The notes: generated by a model from the sequence alone, not told the origin. A DNA stretch of 64,000 nt from Ichthyophis bannanicus (GCA_033557465.1 CM066033.1:589464438-589528437); one strand, 5' to 3'; shown: positions 53,447-64,000, counted from the first letter of the stretch. Translations and numbers: made by a program.

Positions 53447-55101
53447 TTATTCTTTATGATCACCCCAGGAACCCTTTTTAAAAATTGGTGTTACATTGGC
53501 GATCCTCCAATCTTCAGGTATTAGAGATGATTTTAATGATAGTTCACAGATTACTAACAACAGGTCTGCAATCTCATATTTCAGTTCTTTCAACACCCTT
53601 GGATGTATACCATCCGGCCCAGGTGATTTGCTACTCTTCAGTTTATCTAATAGTTGTAATACATCTTCCCGATGTATCGATAATTCCTTCAATTCTTCCG
53701 CACCTTTAAATACCACTTCAGTCATGGGTAACATCCCTACATCTTCCTCAGTAAAGACTGAAGCAAAGAATTCATTCAGTCTCTTCGCTATCGCCTTGTC
53801 ACCTCTTAGTGCCCCTTTAACTCCTCTATCATCTAATGGACCAACTGACTCTCTCACAGGTTTTTTGCTACGAATGTACTTGAAAAAATCTTTATTTCGC
53901 ATTTTTGCTTCCGCAGCAAGCTTCTTCTCAAATTCTCCCTTTGCCTGCTTTATCAATGCCTTGCATTTGACCTGCCAGTGCTTGTGCTTTTTCCAGGTTT
54001 CGTCGTTTGGCTCTTTTTTCCATTTCCTGAAAGATGCTTTTTTGGCAACAGCCTCTCTGACCTCACCTTTAAACCATGCTGGCAGTTTTTTGGACTTCCT
54101 TCCACTTTTCTTAAAGCGTGGAATACAGGTGGTCTGGGCTTCCAAGATAGTATTTTTCAACAACACCCAAGCTTGATGTAAGTCTTTAACCTTTGCAACT
54201 GCTCCTTTTAGTTTTTTCTTAACTATTTTCCTCATTTTATCATAGTCTCCCTTTCGAAAGTTAAAAGGTAGTACTGTGGATTTCCTTACTATCCCTCCTC
54301 CACTAATTAAATCAAAGGCGATCATGCTATGATCACTATTGCCAAGTGGTCCCAACACCCTTATCTCTTGCACTAGATCTGGTGTTCCACTAAGGACTAG
54401 GTCTAATATGGCTTCCCCTCTGGTCGGTTCATGAACCAGCTGCTCCAAGAAGCAGTCATTTATTTCATCTAGGAACTTTATCTCCCTAGCATGTCCTGCC
54501 ATGACACTGACCCAGTCGATACCGGGGTAATTGAAATCACCCATTATTATTACCGCGCTGTAACGTTTGTTAGCTTCCTTGATTTCTTTGAGCATTTCAT
54601 CATCCATTTGTTCATTCTGGCCAGGCGGTCGATAGTACACCCCCACTGCCATCGCCTTCCCCTTTTTACATGGAATTTCAATCCAGAGAGATTCTACAGC
54701 AAATTTTGTTTCCTGCAAACTTTAATCCTTTGTGACTCAATGCCCTCTCTAACATACAGCGCAACCCCTCCACCAATTTGATCAGCTCTATCATTACGAT
54801 ATAGTTTGTACCCAGGTATCACAGTGTCCCACTGGTTGTCGTCCTTCCACCATGTCTCTGATATTCCAATCATATTTAACCTCTCATTTAGTGCTATATA
54901 TTCTAACTCTCCCATCTTATTTTTTAGACTTCTAGCATGTGCATACAAGCATTTTAGAGACTGTATTTTATTCATATTAAGTTGGCTATTGGTAGACATG
55001 AGTAATTTGGGATCTTTAAGCTCTGTCTGCTCCATACTCGAGGGGATTTGGGCTACTTTACTCTTTTTTGGAACCTCTCTGCTTTTGGTAGTATCTTTCA
55101 A
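53447..55101 (-). pseudogene. CR1-C endonuclease and RT N-terminal part
   Basis: 54694-55101 carries KCLYAHARSLKNKMGELEYI, MIGISETWWKDD and GGGVALYVREGIE. The downstream frame 53447-54718 (423 codons) carries VGVYYRPPGQNEQ, IIMGDFNYPGIDW (catalytic Asp), GNSDHSMIAFDL (Asp-His), then the basic linker, SPGPDGIHPRVLKELKYEI and EDWRIANVTPIFKKGS of the RT fingers. All endonuclease catalytic residues I can recognise are present. A frameshift near 54700 separates the two, and the RT is interrupted at the hairpin region. Confidence 0.92.
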
Positions 55102-55130
55102 GACTACCTGTAGCTGTGGTCAAGCCATCT

Positions 55131-55340
55131 AATTAACCAAAATACCATGTATATTTTTTAGCCATGTTTTTTGTATATAGTTAACCCTGTTTACCGCCAA
55201 GTTTATGTACCCTGTTCTTTGTTAAAAAACCAATGCTGTCTGTATCATTGTGTTTATATTTGTTCATATGTAAACCGCACTGATTAATAGAGCGCGGTAT
55301 ATAAGAAATATAAATAAAATAAATAAAAATAAAAAATTTA
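55131..55340 (+). mobile_element. L2-like 3' tail
   Basis: Tail with stem-loop ACCGC...GCGGT (55274-55298), TATATAAG and TAAA repeats; no coding part. It abuts the truncated 5' end of CR1-C. Confidence 0.78.
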
Positions 55341-56668
55341 TGTTTTCAATATTTAGCTTGACCTACAGAGTATGCTTAGCGTAGATAACAATGAACATAC
55401 CTAATAAAAGACACAAAAGCACAACTCAACAAGTTGTATCTATTTCATTTTGAGTCTTAAAAACAGTTTTCTAAATGGTATACAGAAATCAGTATTGTGT
55501 ATATTTTGATTTTTCCCCAAATTTACATTTTTTTCTCTTTAGGCATTCCTCACAAGATAGTCTTTTGATTATTCCTTTGCATACTCCGCTTTCTTCTATT
55601 TAGCCACTACACTCTGGAATGCTCTTCATTAATATCTTCAACTTTAATTTTCCCTTCTTAAATTTCAGAAAGTCCTCTGAGCCAGCATTAAGTGACATCC
55701 TGGGAGAAATTTAGCTGGCAAAATCCTCTAGCCTCTCTCAACCTTAAGTCTATTAACTGCACTTTCAATTTATTTTTATTATTTTAGAAATTAGGTTTGT
55801 ATATTTTACTTTCTGTAATTCTGAAAGGTGGGGTAAGCAAGTCTCAACAAAGGCTTAAAATTATGGAAATATTATGTCTCAATCCTTAATTATCTTTATT
55901 GGTTTCATTTGGAATAATACCTGTTAATGTCTCCAACTGTGAAGATGAGAGATCTAGAAACTCTGTTGTATCCGAGATCTGTTTAGTTAACTGGTAAGGT
56001 GTGCCTGTAAGACACAGCATTTGATGCATTTGCTCAAAAAGTTCCGTTAAGTTCTTGCTGCATTCCCAGGAGTGGCCTATCATATTTATAAAGGCAACAG
56101 TTTGGAGAATGGGAAAGTGACTGAGCAGGGAGATTCCGAGTGACCTTGCTATAAATGGAATTGAATTAGGAGCGTCCAATCATTTTCACCTATCGACAAC
56201 CCTCTTATTCTTAATTCTCTTTTCTAGAAGTGTTGCCCACGGGTTCCCATTTGAGCTCTCTGTACTTCCTATGTACAGTTTCCAGTATTACTCTTTATCT
56301 GATGTACAATGGTATTGCTACAGAAACTTTGGGAATATTCACAGAGGCAGCAGGAAAATCAACAAGGAAGCAGTCACACTACCAAAGAACACATTTCCAC
56401 TGTTATCTCCAAGTAGCTCCGCTATGGTAAAATTCTCATCTCACTCCTAATTCTAGTTTTCTAATAGGCTCATGCTATTTTCTATCAGATACTCTTATTG
56501 CCCTACATATGCTGAGGGCTTCCATGTCATTGCATAAGGATTTCCAGCTGGCACCGAAGGGTCATGCAAGCAGTTAAAGTCTCCAGCCAAAAAGCTGCAA
56601 GGATAAAAGCTATTCTCTGTTGCCCATAGTTAAGTAACTTGATACAATGTTTCTAGTACAGAACATAT
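55341..56668. other. Unassigned DNA, about 1.3 kb
   Basis: Both strands checked for known TE motifs; nothing seen. The longest frame (55886-56179, minus) has no recognisable motif. Confidence 0.5.
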
Positions 56669-57003
56669 AGCATAGTTACTCACCTGTAACAGGTGATCTC
56701 CGGGAACAGCAGGAATTTAGTCTTCACATATGGGTATTGTCGGCACCAACGGAGCCTGCACGGGAACGCTCCCCAGCGTCCAATTAGAAAGCCTTTGGGA
56801 GCATCCCACAGCGCCTGCGTGCTGCCTTCCCGCCTTTCCCAACTGCCTCTCTCCAGTTGAGTTTTAAAGCTGAGACAAAGAGAGACAGAGAGAGGGAAAG
56901 AAAAGGAAAGAGAGATACAACTCCTATGGGAGGTGGGTGGGTTGTGAAGACTAAATTCCTGCTGTTCCCGGAGATCACCTGTTACAGGTGAGTAACTATG
57001 CTA
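56669..57003. repeat. 335-bp palindromic element derived from a DIRS end
   Basis: Starts AGCATAGTTACTCACCTG and ends with its reverse complement (CAGGTGAGTAACTATGCT); the inverted arms are about 60 bp. The interior (GCTCCCCAGCGTCC..., AAAGAGAGA tract, GGGAGGTGGGTGGGTTGTG) follows the left 330 bp of DIRS-B and DIRS-D base for base in order. It equals the DIRS end plus the first half of the internal complementary region. ATAT occurs on both flanks. Confidence 0.88.
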
Positions 57004-57777
57004 TATCCAGTAACACTCAAAACAAAGTCACTGAACATCCCCACCAGTAGCTACCACTGGCATTTAGAGAATCCCACAACCTCTATTTTTGTCGGGGGCA
57101 ATCGGCTGGAGAGGAAGGACTGCACCTGTCCCCTCATTACCGAAAGAACCCTTTTACTCAAAAAGGCCACAGCGTGCCCAATCAAATTTATATATTTACT
57201 TCAAACGGAAACCAGTACTTAACTTGACCAGACAGAACGATTGTCTTCCATAGGCGAATATTATCATCCACAGCTTGCCATGATATGACATGCATGTTTC
57301 GGGCCCCTCCGGGTCCTGTATCAAGTGGTATCTCGCCCACAAAACCGCCGTGAGCCCACTGATCTTTTTGTAGCTAAAACCGTTACCTAATTGGCTGTCA
57401 ACCATACGTCATCATCAGAGGGATAATCTCATGGGAGTCTCTCTTTCACACCGTTCGCTCTGCCCTCGAGCGTCTCATTGAATCTATCCACAGATCATAT
57501 AAGGCTCCACCAATCTTGCTCCATGTTCAAACCCAATGGTATCACAGTCTGCAACTTATATATCCACTGTTGTTCCTTCCACTGAAGGCGCTGTTCCCTA
57601 TCCCCACCCCGAGGGGTCGCCGGGACATCATCGATCACCCTCCACCGTAAGTCCGCAAAACTGTGATCCATAGCCACACAGTGTTCAACCATGGGGGCTG
57701 ATAGGTTCCTTGTTCGAATACGACTAGCATGCTCCCCCATCCTAATTTTAACCGGGCGTATAGTACGCCCAACATAA
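57004..57777 (-). pseudogene. Penelope-like element: GIY-YIG endonuclease end and 3' region
   Basis: 57495-57777 on the minus strand encodes LYVGRTIRPVKIRMGEH (the YVG part of GIY-YIG with the following Arg), then AMDHSFADLRW, GGDREQRLQWKEQQWIYKLQ (catalytic Glu region) and GLNMEQDW at the end. This is the C-terminal endonuclease of Penelope-like elements. The 3' region (57004-57494) includes GATACAGGACCCGGAGGGG and GAAACATGCATGTC on the sense strand, a layout common in their 3' ends. The N-terminal side is cut by DIRS-D. Confidence 0.85.
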
Positions 57778-58050
57778 AGCACAGTTACTTACCTGTAACA
57801 GGTGATCTCTGGGAACAGCAGGAATAAGTCTTCACATATGGGTACGTCGCTACCGACGGAGTCCGCGTGGGAACGCTCCCCAGCATCCAATCAGAAAGCT
57901 TTTGGGAGCATCCCTCAGCGCCTGCGTGCTGCCTTCCCGCCTTTCCAACTGTCACTCCTCAGTTAAGTTTTATAGCTGAGACAAAGAGAGAGAGAAAGAG
58001 GAAAGGAAGATAGATAAAGAGATACAACTCCTAGGGGAGGTGGGTGGGTT

Positions 58051-58148
58051 GTGAAGACTTATTCCTGCTGTACCCAGAGATCACCTGTTACAGGTAAGTA
58101 ACTCTGCTATCTCCAGAAACAAGCAGGAATGAGTCTTCACATATGGGG
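58051..58148. repeat. DIRS-D internal complementary region
   Basis: First half (58051-58108) reverse-complements the left tip (57778-57835); second half (58109-58148, ATCTCCAGAAACAAGCAGG...) reverse-complements the right end. Same junction layout as 45699-45795. Confidence 0.88.
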
Positions 58149-59004
58149 ACTCCCAAGCTAAGATGCCTGGAGCCCTAGCATGGTGGGGATTGGAACATGC
58201 TACACCTCATATGGCCCAGCATCCTGAGGATGGAGGGTAGGAGTTGAAAGAGAGGAGCTGTAGGAAAAACAGCTAACCTAAAATAGGACTACAGGTAAGG
58301 AGTCCTTGTATGTATGCTAATTAGCATGAAAAAATTGAAATGAACAATCACAATATGTACCTCACCTACTGGATTGCAGGAAGTAGAGAGGCTGATGGAC
58401 TCTACTGGGGATCCAGTAGAGGAATCTTCAAGGTGACCTCACCGAAGTGAAGGTGAAGGTCCAAATCTGGAAGTGACAGGTGACCCAGGTGTCAACTGGG
58501 GTAGTACAAAAACGGTAGGTCTTTAGGAAAGCTTTATGGAAAAAGCTGGGAACTCTTTTGGCTACAGAGCTACTCACAGTTAGGAGCAAAAGTGGAAGAC
58601 TGACCGATTTGGACAAACTAGCCCAGTCCTGGAGGGAAGAAGGGTTATGGGAAAAATGCCCGTATTCCCAAGGACAGATGTCTGAAAGGTTGAACCTCAG
58701 ATCTACTGAAGATCCATCCTGTCTTTTCTAACTGGTGAGAGAAAGGAAAGATATTGGAGCATGGAGCTTCAGGGATACCTAAATCTAGGGTTAAGGTAGG
58801 AGCTGTCAGTACCACAGCAGTGGTTGTGTGCATAATACCCCAGACCTACTGTGGGACAGTATGAACATATGCAAGCCCACTGTCTGGAAGCTATAGGAAG
58901 GTAAAACCTTTATAAGCATAGACAGTTAGAGAGATAAGTATGTAAATACATATCTACCTATAAGGAAGCATCTCGACAGACACACATATAAATATATATA
59001 TATA

Positions 59005-59046
<42 letters not shown>

Positions 59047-60568
59047 TGGGTATATATATACGTCCATAGTGAGATCTGGAGGGCATAACATATGCACACG
59101 CAGCTTACAGACATATGTATCTATAGAGAGTATATAGAGATATATACATACATGAATATATATGTCTAAAGAGAAATGTCCGCAACTAAGCAGATAGAGA
59201 TATGCCCATGAGAACATTCACATGGGAGATGTGAAGAGGAAAGATTCATCTAACAACAAGAAGGTGGAACCTACTTGAGAAAATATAGAGAATCTGTTCC
59301 CCCTGGTTAAGATGGAGCAGGAATACTATCCAGTGAAATAACCAGGATGGTTGCGTGGAAAAAACAGAGGATAATAGCAGTCTGTAAACAGCAAGTCCTG
59401 AGTCCGGTAGAACTCTAACATGATGAATGGACAGAAAACGCAGAGGATGAGATACCAGGTTGACCCACTTGAGGGACAAAGGGGGGGGGGGGGGTATCAT
59501 GTGTTGTTTAATTAAATATGTGCTGTCCATGAAGGATTAGGATACCATGAGGACAAGCTGCAAGGAAAAAGAGTATATTTCCTGTAGAAACTGAGTAACT
59601 CTTTAGACTGTCACATAGAGAAGGCTTATGTCCTTTATTAAAAGGAAATAGAAGGGTGTAAAGAACCCCTACAGTCATGAGGAATGACTGAGGAAGCCTT
59701 TTTCAACCATATAGGATAGTAATTAGAGAAAAAATCCCCATGCTCTCTAGCAAGGGCCCATAGTGGAAAGCTTCTCAGTAGGATTGCAGAGAGCACTATG
59801 CAGGAGAATTGGGAAATAAAAGTGGCTGTTGGAGAAAACCAGCTGCCACTTCAGTTATGCTGCCAACTCCAGAGATTTGGAGATGACAGAAAAGAAGCGA
59901 TAAAGATTATCCAAGATAGATGAGCACTATCTTGGAGCACTACTAAGGTCAGAGAAAAAGTAGTGGAAGACAAGACTGGAACTCGTAGAAAAGTACCAGT
60001 AGTCCAAACACTGGACGTCCTGCATGGGCAGCTGCTGAATAGAACAGCAAAGAGAATCCTTCTGTTTGTAACAGAGAGAACAGACAGAACAAGAGGAAAA
60101 AATCCTGATCATGTCTGATGAGCTGCCCATGGAAAGCAGGGAGGTTACTCCAGAGAAAAACTCTACACTAGAAAGGACAGGAATACTAGAAAGGTTAAGA
60201 AAGCCTTCCAGTGGTATGGTAGCACTCTTACAGGGGAGGCCCTGAAAAAGAGAGTAAAGAGAAATAGGAGCTGAAGGGAGACTTGCCATATAGTAAGTCT
60301 GCAGAAAGAAAAAATTCATGGTGGTACAGGAGAAAACTATCATGAGATAGTTGGCAAACCTCTCTTCATGGTAGAAAGAGGAGGAAAACCCTGTGACCCA
60401 TAGACATGAATCTCCTGACAGCTCAGCCTACCTAAGAGCAAGTGGATGCCCTGGAAAAACAGGAATCCATGTGTAGAGTTTTAAATGAAAAACAGTGAAC
60501 TGTAGGTTATAAAAAGATTAATTAGAACTCTATTGAGGGTCAATTTTTCTGGCTTGAGTTTGGATTCT
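58149..60568 (-). other. DIRS-D non-coding middle
   Basis: About 2.4 kb without a motif-bearing ORF. It includes the (TA)n tract and a G-run at 59481-59493. Confidence 0.55.
58986..59065. repeat. (TA)n microsatellite
   Basis: Alternating TA with TCTCTA and GAGATGGG interruptions. Confidence 0.9.
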
Positions 60569-62820
60569 TCAGATCAGAGCGAGGTTTCCCTTGTTTGGGA
60601 ACATCTGTATGATGGGCAGGAGAAGAATAAAACCTTCTTCTTTTAGGGAAAGAAAGTTTGGTAGGGCTTTCCTACCTACTGGGGAAGGAGAAGGCTTAGG
60701 ATAGCCCTCAGAAACAGGGAAGTCAGTGGAGCAATGAGCAACCTGACGTAAAGACTCCCTACTGAAGAGATTTTCTCCAGTACAAGGAGTATTACCCAGT
60801 CTTTGTTGTGCCCATCTGTTCAAGTCTGAAGCTTGGAGCCAGGTTCTTCGTCGTGCTCCTATGGCTATAGCAGAGGTTCTGCTAACAGACTCAAAAGAGT
60901 CAAGGGAAGCACCAGAAAGAAACCAAGAGAGATTTTGGCTATGACTAAGAAGTAAGGAATAGTCTGCAGCCTTGGGCTCTGATAGAAAAGGAGTCAAAAG
61001 AGATAATTTCTTTGTGACCTCCTGAAGGGATAGACTCATATAAAAAATATAAGAGAGAATCCTTGTTGCCAGCATAGATGTTTGGAAGGCTTGACGTCCA
61101 AAGGCATCCAGTGTTCTAGATTCACGACCTGGCGGATAAGAAGAATGCTTCTTCTTGCTTTTTACCTTCCTCATTGCTGATTCCACTACAATGGAATGAT
61201 GGGGAAGTTGAGTCCTTTGAAACCCTGGAGAGGGGGGCACCTGATACAGAAGATCAGTTGCTGTAGAAGGTGAGGAAACCCTTAAAGGTGTTTCCCATAT
61301 TCTCAAAAGAAGATCCTGCAAAGAATGATGTAAAGGAAGCATTATATTTTCCTTTTCCCCAGAAGAGCCTTGTGTAGGATCATAGCCAGGGATAGGAATA
61401 GCAAGGAATGTTGCCGAGTCAAGGAGAAATTTCTGAAAAGAAGGATCTCCAATGGGAACCATCCCTGGACAGGCTAAAGATGAAGAACTAGCCTGGGCAC
61501 CGGAGGATGTACTGGTCCGGTGCAGAAAAGGAGCTCTAATGGATGGATACTGGTACTGGCGGTTATGACTTGAGACAGTCAGTACTGCATCGTCCATGCC
61601 AGGTATAGACCCCAAACTAGGTATAGAAAGGAGCGATCCTGGTGAAAAAGGCATGGAAGTAGCTGGTCCCGATGTTACTGCAGGAACCGGCATCGATACC
61701 GGTAGCTGTGCCGGAATCGGAGGCGATACCGACATCAAAGCAGTCATTGGAGGCTGCTCAAGCGGTACCGAGGCAACCAAAAACCCTTGGTGAGTATCCG
61801 ATACCGCGCATCCGGAATCGGTAAGCGTCGGTTCCGAGACGCGTCGGTACCCAGTCATCCAGACTAGATATCGATTCCAGACTCAGCATCGAAGGAAGCG
61901 AGTCTATCGATGCATGTCTAGGAGTGGAGGAGTAGCCTAGTGGTTGGGGCAAGGTACTTCAGGCCGGAAGGTCGGGGGTTCAAATCCCACTAGAGGACAG
62001 CAACCTTGGGCCGGAAGGACTGGGGTTTCTAGTCCCACAGGTGCTCCTTGTGGTCTTGGGCAAGCCACTTAACCCTCCATAGCCCACGTTCCCTGTAAAA
62101 TAGTTATCTCCAAGTTATAATACCCTGTTCAATGTAATTTCAGTTTGTTCAATGTAAACCGCACTGATGCAGAATAGCGCGGTATATAAGAGAATGTAAA
62201 TAAATAAATAAAATAAATAGAGGGTACCGACGTCGGTGGTCGTATCGGCGATGCTGCCGATACTGGAAAGTCAATCTGGGACGTATCGATCAGTCCCGAA
62301 GGTACCGAGAACGCCAGATGACGATCCCTGGTGAAGAGTGGATCACTCAACACCAGTGCCGATGCCGGGGTATCAGTACCGCTCGACGCGGATGCCACCA
62401 CCGAGCATGGCTCAGGTATGTTTTGTGAGGGGTGAGCCCCAGGAACAACCTGAAACCCCTGAAAGGCTTTGGAGACCGAAGACTCCTGCCGGGGTTTTGA
62501 AGCCAATAGGGTCTTGAGGGCAAGGCCGGAGCTGTCATCATGCTTGGCATGAGACCTACCACTCAAGGATTGGCTAGTCTTAACAGACTGTTTGTGGGTT
62601 ACCTGATCCTGTAGAGAAGAAATGGTCGGTGCCCTGACATTGGAAGGGACACGGTATCGAGGGAAACTCGAAATGGAGAATCTCTTCTCATAAAATTGTA
62701 GCCTAATGGCTCCGGAGGAAAAGGGTCGGGACCCAAACAGGTTAGACACCAGTTATTGGAGTCTAAAAAGAAAACTGTATTTCCACAGTTAAGGCACTTC
62801 TTAGGAGAAGAAGGCTCCAT
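60569..62820 (-). pseudogene. DIRS-D gag, interrupted by a SINE
   Basis: ATG at 62820: MEPSSPKKCLNCGNTVFF with CxxC pairs (CLNC, CLTC). 62129-62749 holds the following part (QDQVTHKQSVKTSQSL, parallel to DIRS-B QDQVTQQQSVKTNRAL). The SINE at 61919-62220 interrupts. 60569-61858 is open for 429 codons with PSFQKFLLDSATFLAIPIPG, LPHHSIVVESAMRKVKSKK, TLDAFGRQAFQTSMLATRIL and GENLFSRESLRQVA. The C-terminal half is in better condition than in DIRS-B, where the same stretch has a frameshift. Confidence 0.82.
61919..62220 (+). mobile_element. tRNA-derived SINE with L2-like 3' tail
   Basis: A box TAGCCTAGTGG (61933-61943) and B box GGTTCAAATCC (61977-61987) form an internal RNA polymerase III promoter with tRNA-like spacing. 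A second, degenerate B-box-like segment follows (GGGGTTTCTAGTCCCAC). The body CTTGGGCAAGCCACTTAACC is MIR/CORE-SINE-like. The 3' end ACCGCACTGATGC...GCGGTATATAAG (stem-loop 62158-62183) plus TAAA repeats matches the L2-like LINEs in this window. Confidence 0.88.
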
Positions 62821-63027
62821 GATGGAGAGGCCTTACAGGCCCAAAAATCTAAGACAGAAACTGAGGGGAAAAAAAACCTCCCTGAGTTTGAGAAAAAGAA
62901 AAGAAAAAAACCCACCGGCGGTACCGGTGGAGGCGGGAAAACAGCCGCGACCACAAGAAAACAAGAATTAAAGAAAAAATTTTCTGCAGTGACAGGACGA
63001 CGTTCTGCCGGCTCCGCGGAAAAACGA

Positions 63028-63189
63028 AAACTGAGGAGAGACAGTTGGAAAGGCGGGAAGGCAGCACGCAGGCGCTGAGGGATGCTCCCAAAAGCTTTCT
63101 GATTGGACGCTGGGGAGCGTTCCCGCGCGGGCTCCGTCGGTACCGACGTACCCATATGTGAAGACTCATTCCTGCTTGTTCCTGGAGAT
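63028..63189. repeat. DIRS-D right inverted terminal repeat
   Basis: Reverse complement of about 57804-57964; shares GTCGGTACCGAC and CCCATATGTGAAGACTC. Confidence 0.88.
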
Positions 63190-63214
63190 AATAAATTACA
63201 GGGGCATATTATAA

Positions 63215-64000
63215 TGTAGACAACAAAAGCAGTACATCTATCCAGCCACTGCATTCAAACATATCCGTCTATGGTTGAGATTTCTGGATGATATATTTTC
63301 CTTGTGGACCTCCACACAGGAGAGTTTATTGGAGTTTGTGGTTTGGTTAAATTCGATCAAGGAAAATATAAAATTCACGGCACATATGGATGAACATAGC
63401 ATTGAGTTTTTGGATGTATTAGTGAGCATACGAGACGGGATGTTTTTTACAACTTTGTTTCAAAAGTCAAGTCAACGAAATAGTTTGCTTTGTTATCATA
63501 GCCATCGCCCCTTTCCTTTAAGAAATAGTCTCCCTTTGGGCCAGTTCCTTCGCCTCCGAAGGATTTGCTCCTCTTTGTTGGAGTTTAAGTTAAAGGCACG
63601 GGTTTTAAAGGAACGCCTCTTGGAGCGGGGCTATCCTAGTAAGGTGATTAGGAGAGCCTATATCAGAGCCCGATTTTCCCATCGTGAATGTCTCTTGCAA
63701 CCTTTAGAGCCACGGGAGGCTTTACCTTTGAACGATACGGAGGATTTAGTCACTGGGGTTCTACCTTTTATGGCTCATTCGGCGGAGGTGTCCCGACTGC
63801 TCAAGAAACATTGGGGTGTCCTACAGGCACGGGGCTGTTTTAAAAAACCGGTGAGGTTTGCATACACTAGAGGTATGAATTTACGGGACCGTTTGGTTCA
63901 AGTGACCACCGGATTTTCCGTGCAGCAGGGGCCGGAGGGATCGCAAGGTCATTGGGCCTGTCATCATTGCAAATATTGTTCCAATACCATGGAGGGCATA
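63215..64000 (+). pseudogene. Penelope-like element: reverse transcriptase C-terminal part (runs off window)
   Basis: A plus-strand frame open from 63215 to the window edge (262 codons) with no ATG at its start, so it is truncated at the left. Motifs: IRLWLRFLDDIFSLW (catalytic FLDD box with preceding Leu/Arg run, typical of Penelope RTs), IKFTAHMDEHSIEFLDVLV, RRAYIRARFSHRE, and near the right edge a Cys/His cluster HWACHHCKYCS that precedes the GIY-YIG domain in these elements. The endonuclease would lie beyond the window. The frame itself shows no break inside the window. Confidence 0.88.

Larger units (their letters stand above)
52024..55130 (-). mobile_element. CR1-C: CR1 LINE with most of ORF2
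   Basis: 3' tail at 52024 with 8-mers (CATAAGAACATAAGAT), ORF2 RT (52190-53300) and endonuclease (53447-55101). The 5' part, including ORF1, is missing beyond about 55130. It is the best-preserved CR1 here and serves as the reference for CR1-A. Confidence 0.93.
57778..63189 (-). mobile_element. DIRS-D: gag-only (non-autonomous) DIRS element
   Basis: Ends AGCACAGTTACTTACC (57778) and CCTGGAGAT (63189). Inverted terminal repeats at about 57804-57964 and 63028-63189; internal complementary region at 58051-58148. As in DIRS-B the middle lacks RT, RNase H and recombinase motifs, and gag is the only coding part. It is interrupted by a SINE (61919-62220) and contains a long (TA)n tract. It lies next to two Penelope-like fragments that point away from each other. 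Confidence 0.9.

Noticed and set aside
61919..61995. Possible tRNA gene (A and B boxes)
   Set aside because: The boxes belong to a SINE: the sequence runs on into a MIR-like body and an L2-like tail, and the tRNA cloverleaf is not complete.
1..64000. CRISPR arrays, bacterial operons or phage genes
   Set aside because: No repeat-spacer pattern, ribosome-binding sites or compact gene arrays; all repeats resolve to eukaryotic transposable elements.

Overview
This window looks like vertebrate nuclear DNA that is almost entirely transposable elements. I found no host protein-coding gene, rRNA or tRNA gene. The mix suggests a large, repeat-rich amphibian genome, possibly a caecilian; that is inference from repeat content only. 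The mix is several DIRS tyrosine-recombinase retrotransposons, CR1, RTE/BovB-like and L2-like LINEs, a Tc1 transposon, Penelope-like fragments, tRNA-derived SINEs and two class-I endogenous retroviruses (ERVs). Almost every reading frame is broken, so most coding entries are given as pseudogenes.

Layout. 1-2750: old DIRS remnant (minus strand) cut by a CR1-like LINE tail. 3039-6364: full-length RTE LINE (minus) with an 11-bp target duplication. 7055-7516: CR1 3' end. 7517-10217: mostly unassigned. 10218-15127: DIRS-A (minus), the only copy here with reverse transcriptase, RNase H and a recombinase fragment; it carries an L2-like tail and a 1.35-kb TG...CA insertion that looks like a solo LTR with its own ORF. 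15258-16873: Tc1 element. 18692-50833: one CR1 LINE (plus, CR1-A) split by nested insertions. 51057-51915: unidentified element with inverted repeats. 52024-55130: CR1-C (minus). 56669-57003: palindromic DIRS-end element. 57004-57777: Penelope GIY-YIG fragment. 57778-63189: DIRS-D (minus). 63215-64000: Penelope reverse transcriptase, running off the window.

The central nest can be resolved to the base. CR1-A is interrupted by RTE-B (minus) with GTAAGGAA on both sides. RTE-B is interrupted by ERV1 (21157-32992) and ERV2 (33540-42201, TSD ATCAG). ERV1 is interrupted by two L2-like LINEs. CR1-A is also interrupted by DIRS-B (45425-50444). Rejoining the outer pieces restores continuous CR1 and RTE order.

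The elements appear to depend on one another. DIRS-B and DIRS-D carry gag, inverted terminal repeats and an internal complementary region but no polymerase or recombinase, so they would need a DIRS-A-like partner. The L2-like LINEs share a 3' stem-loop with a tRNA-derived SINE, as expected if the LINE machinery copies the SINE. The observations I rate highest are the solo-LTR-like insertion with a basic, Ser/Arg-rich ORF, the ERV1 5' LTR followed by a copy of the 3' genomic flank, and the gag-only DIRS pair with intact terminal and internal complementary repeats.
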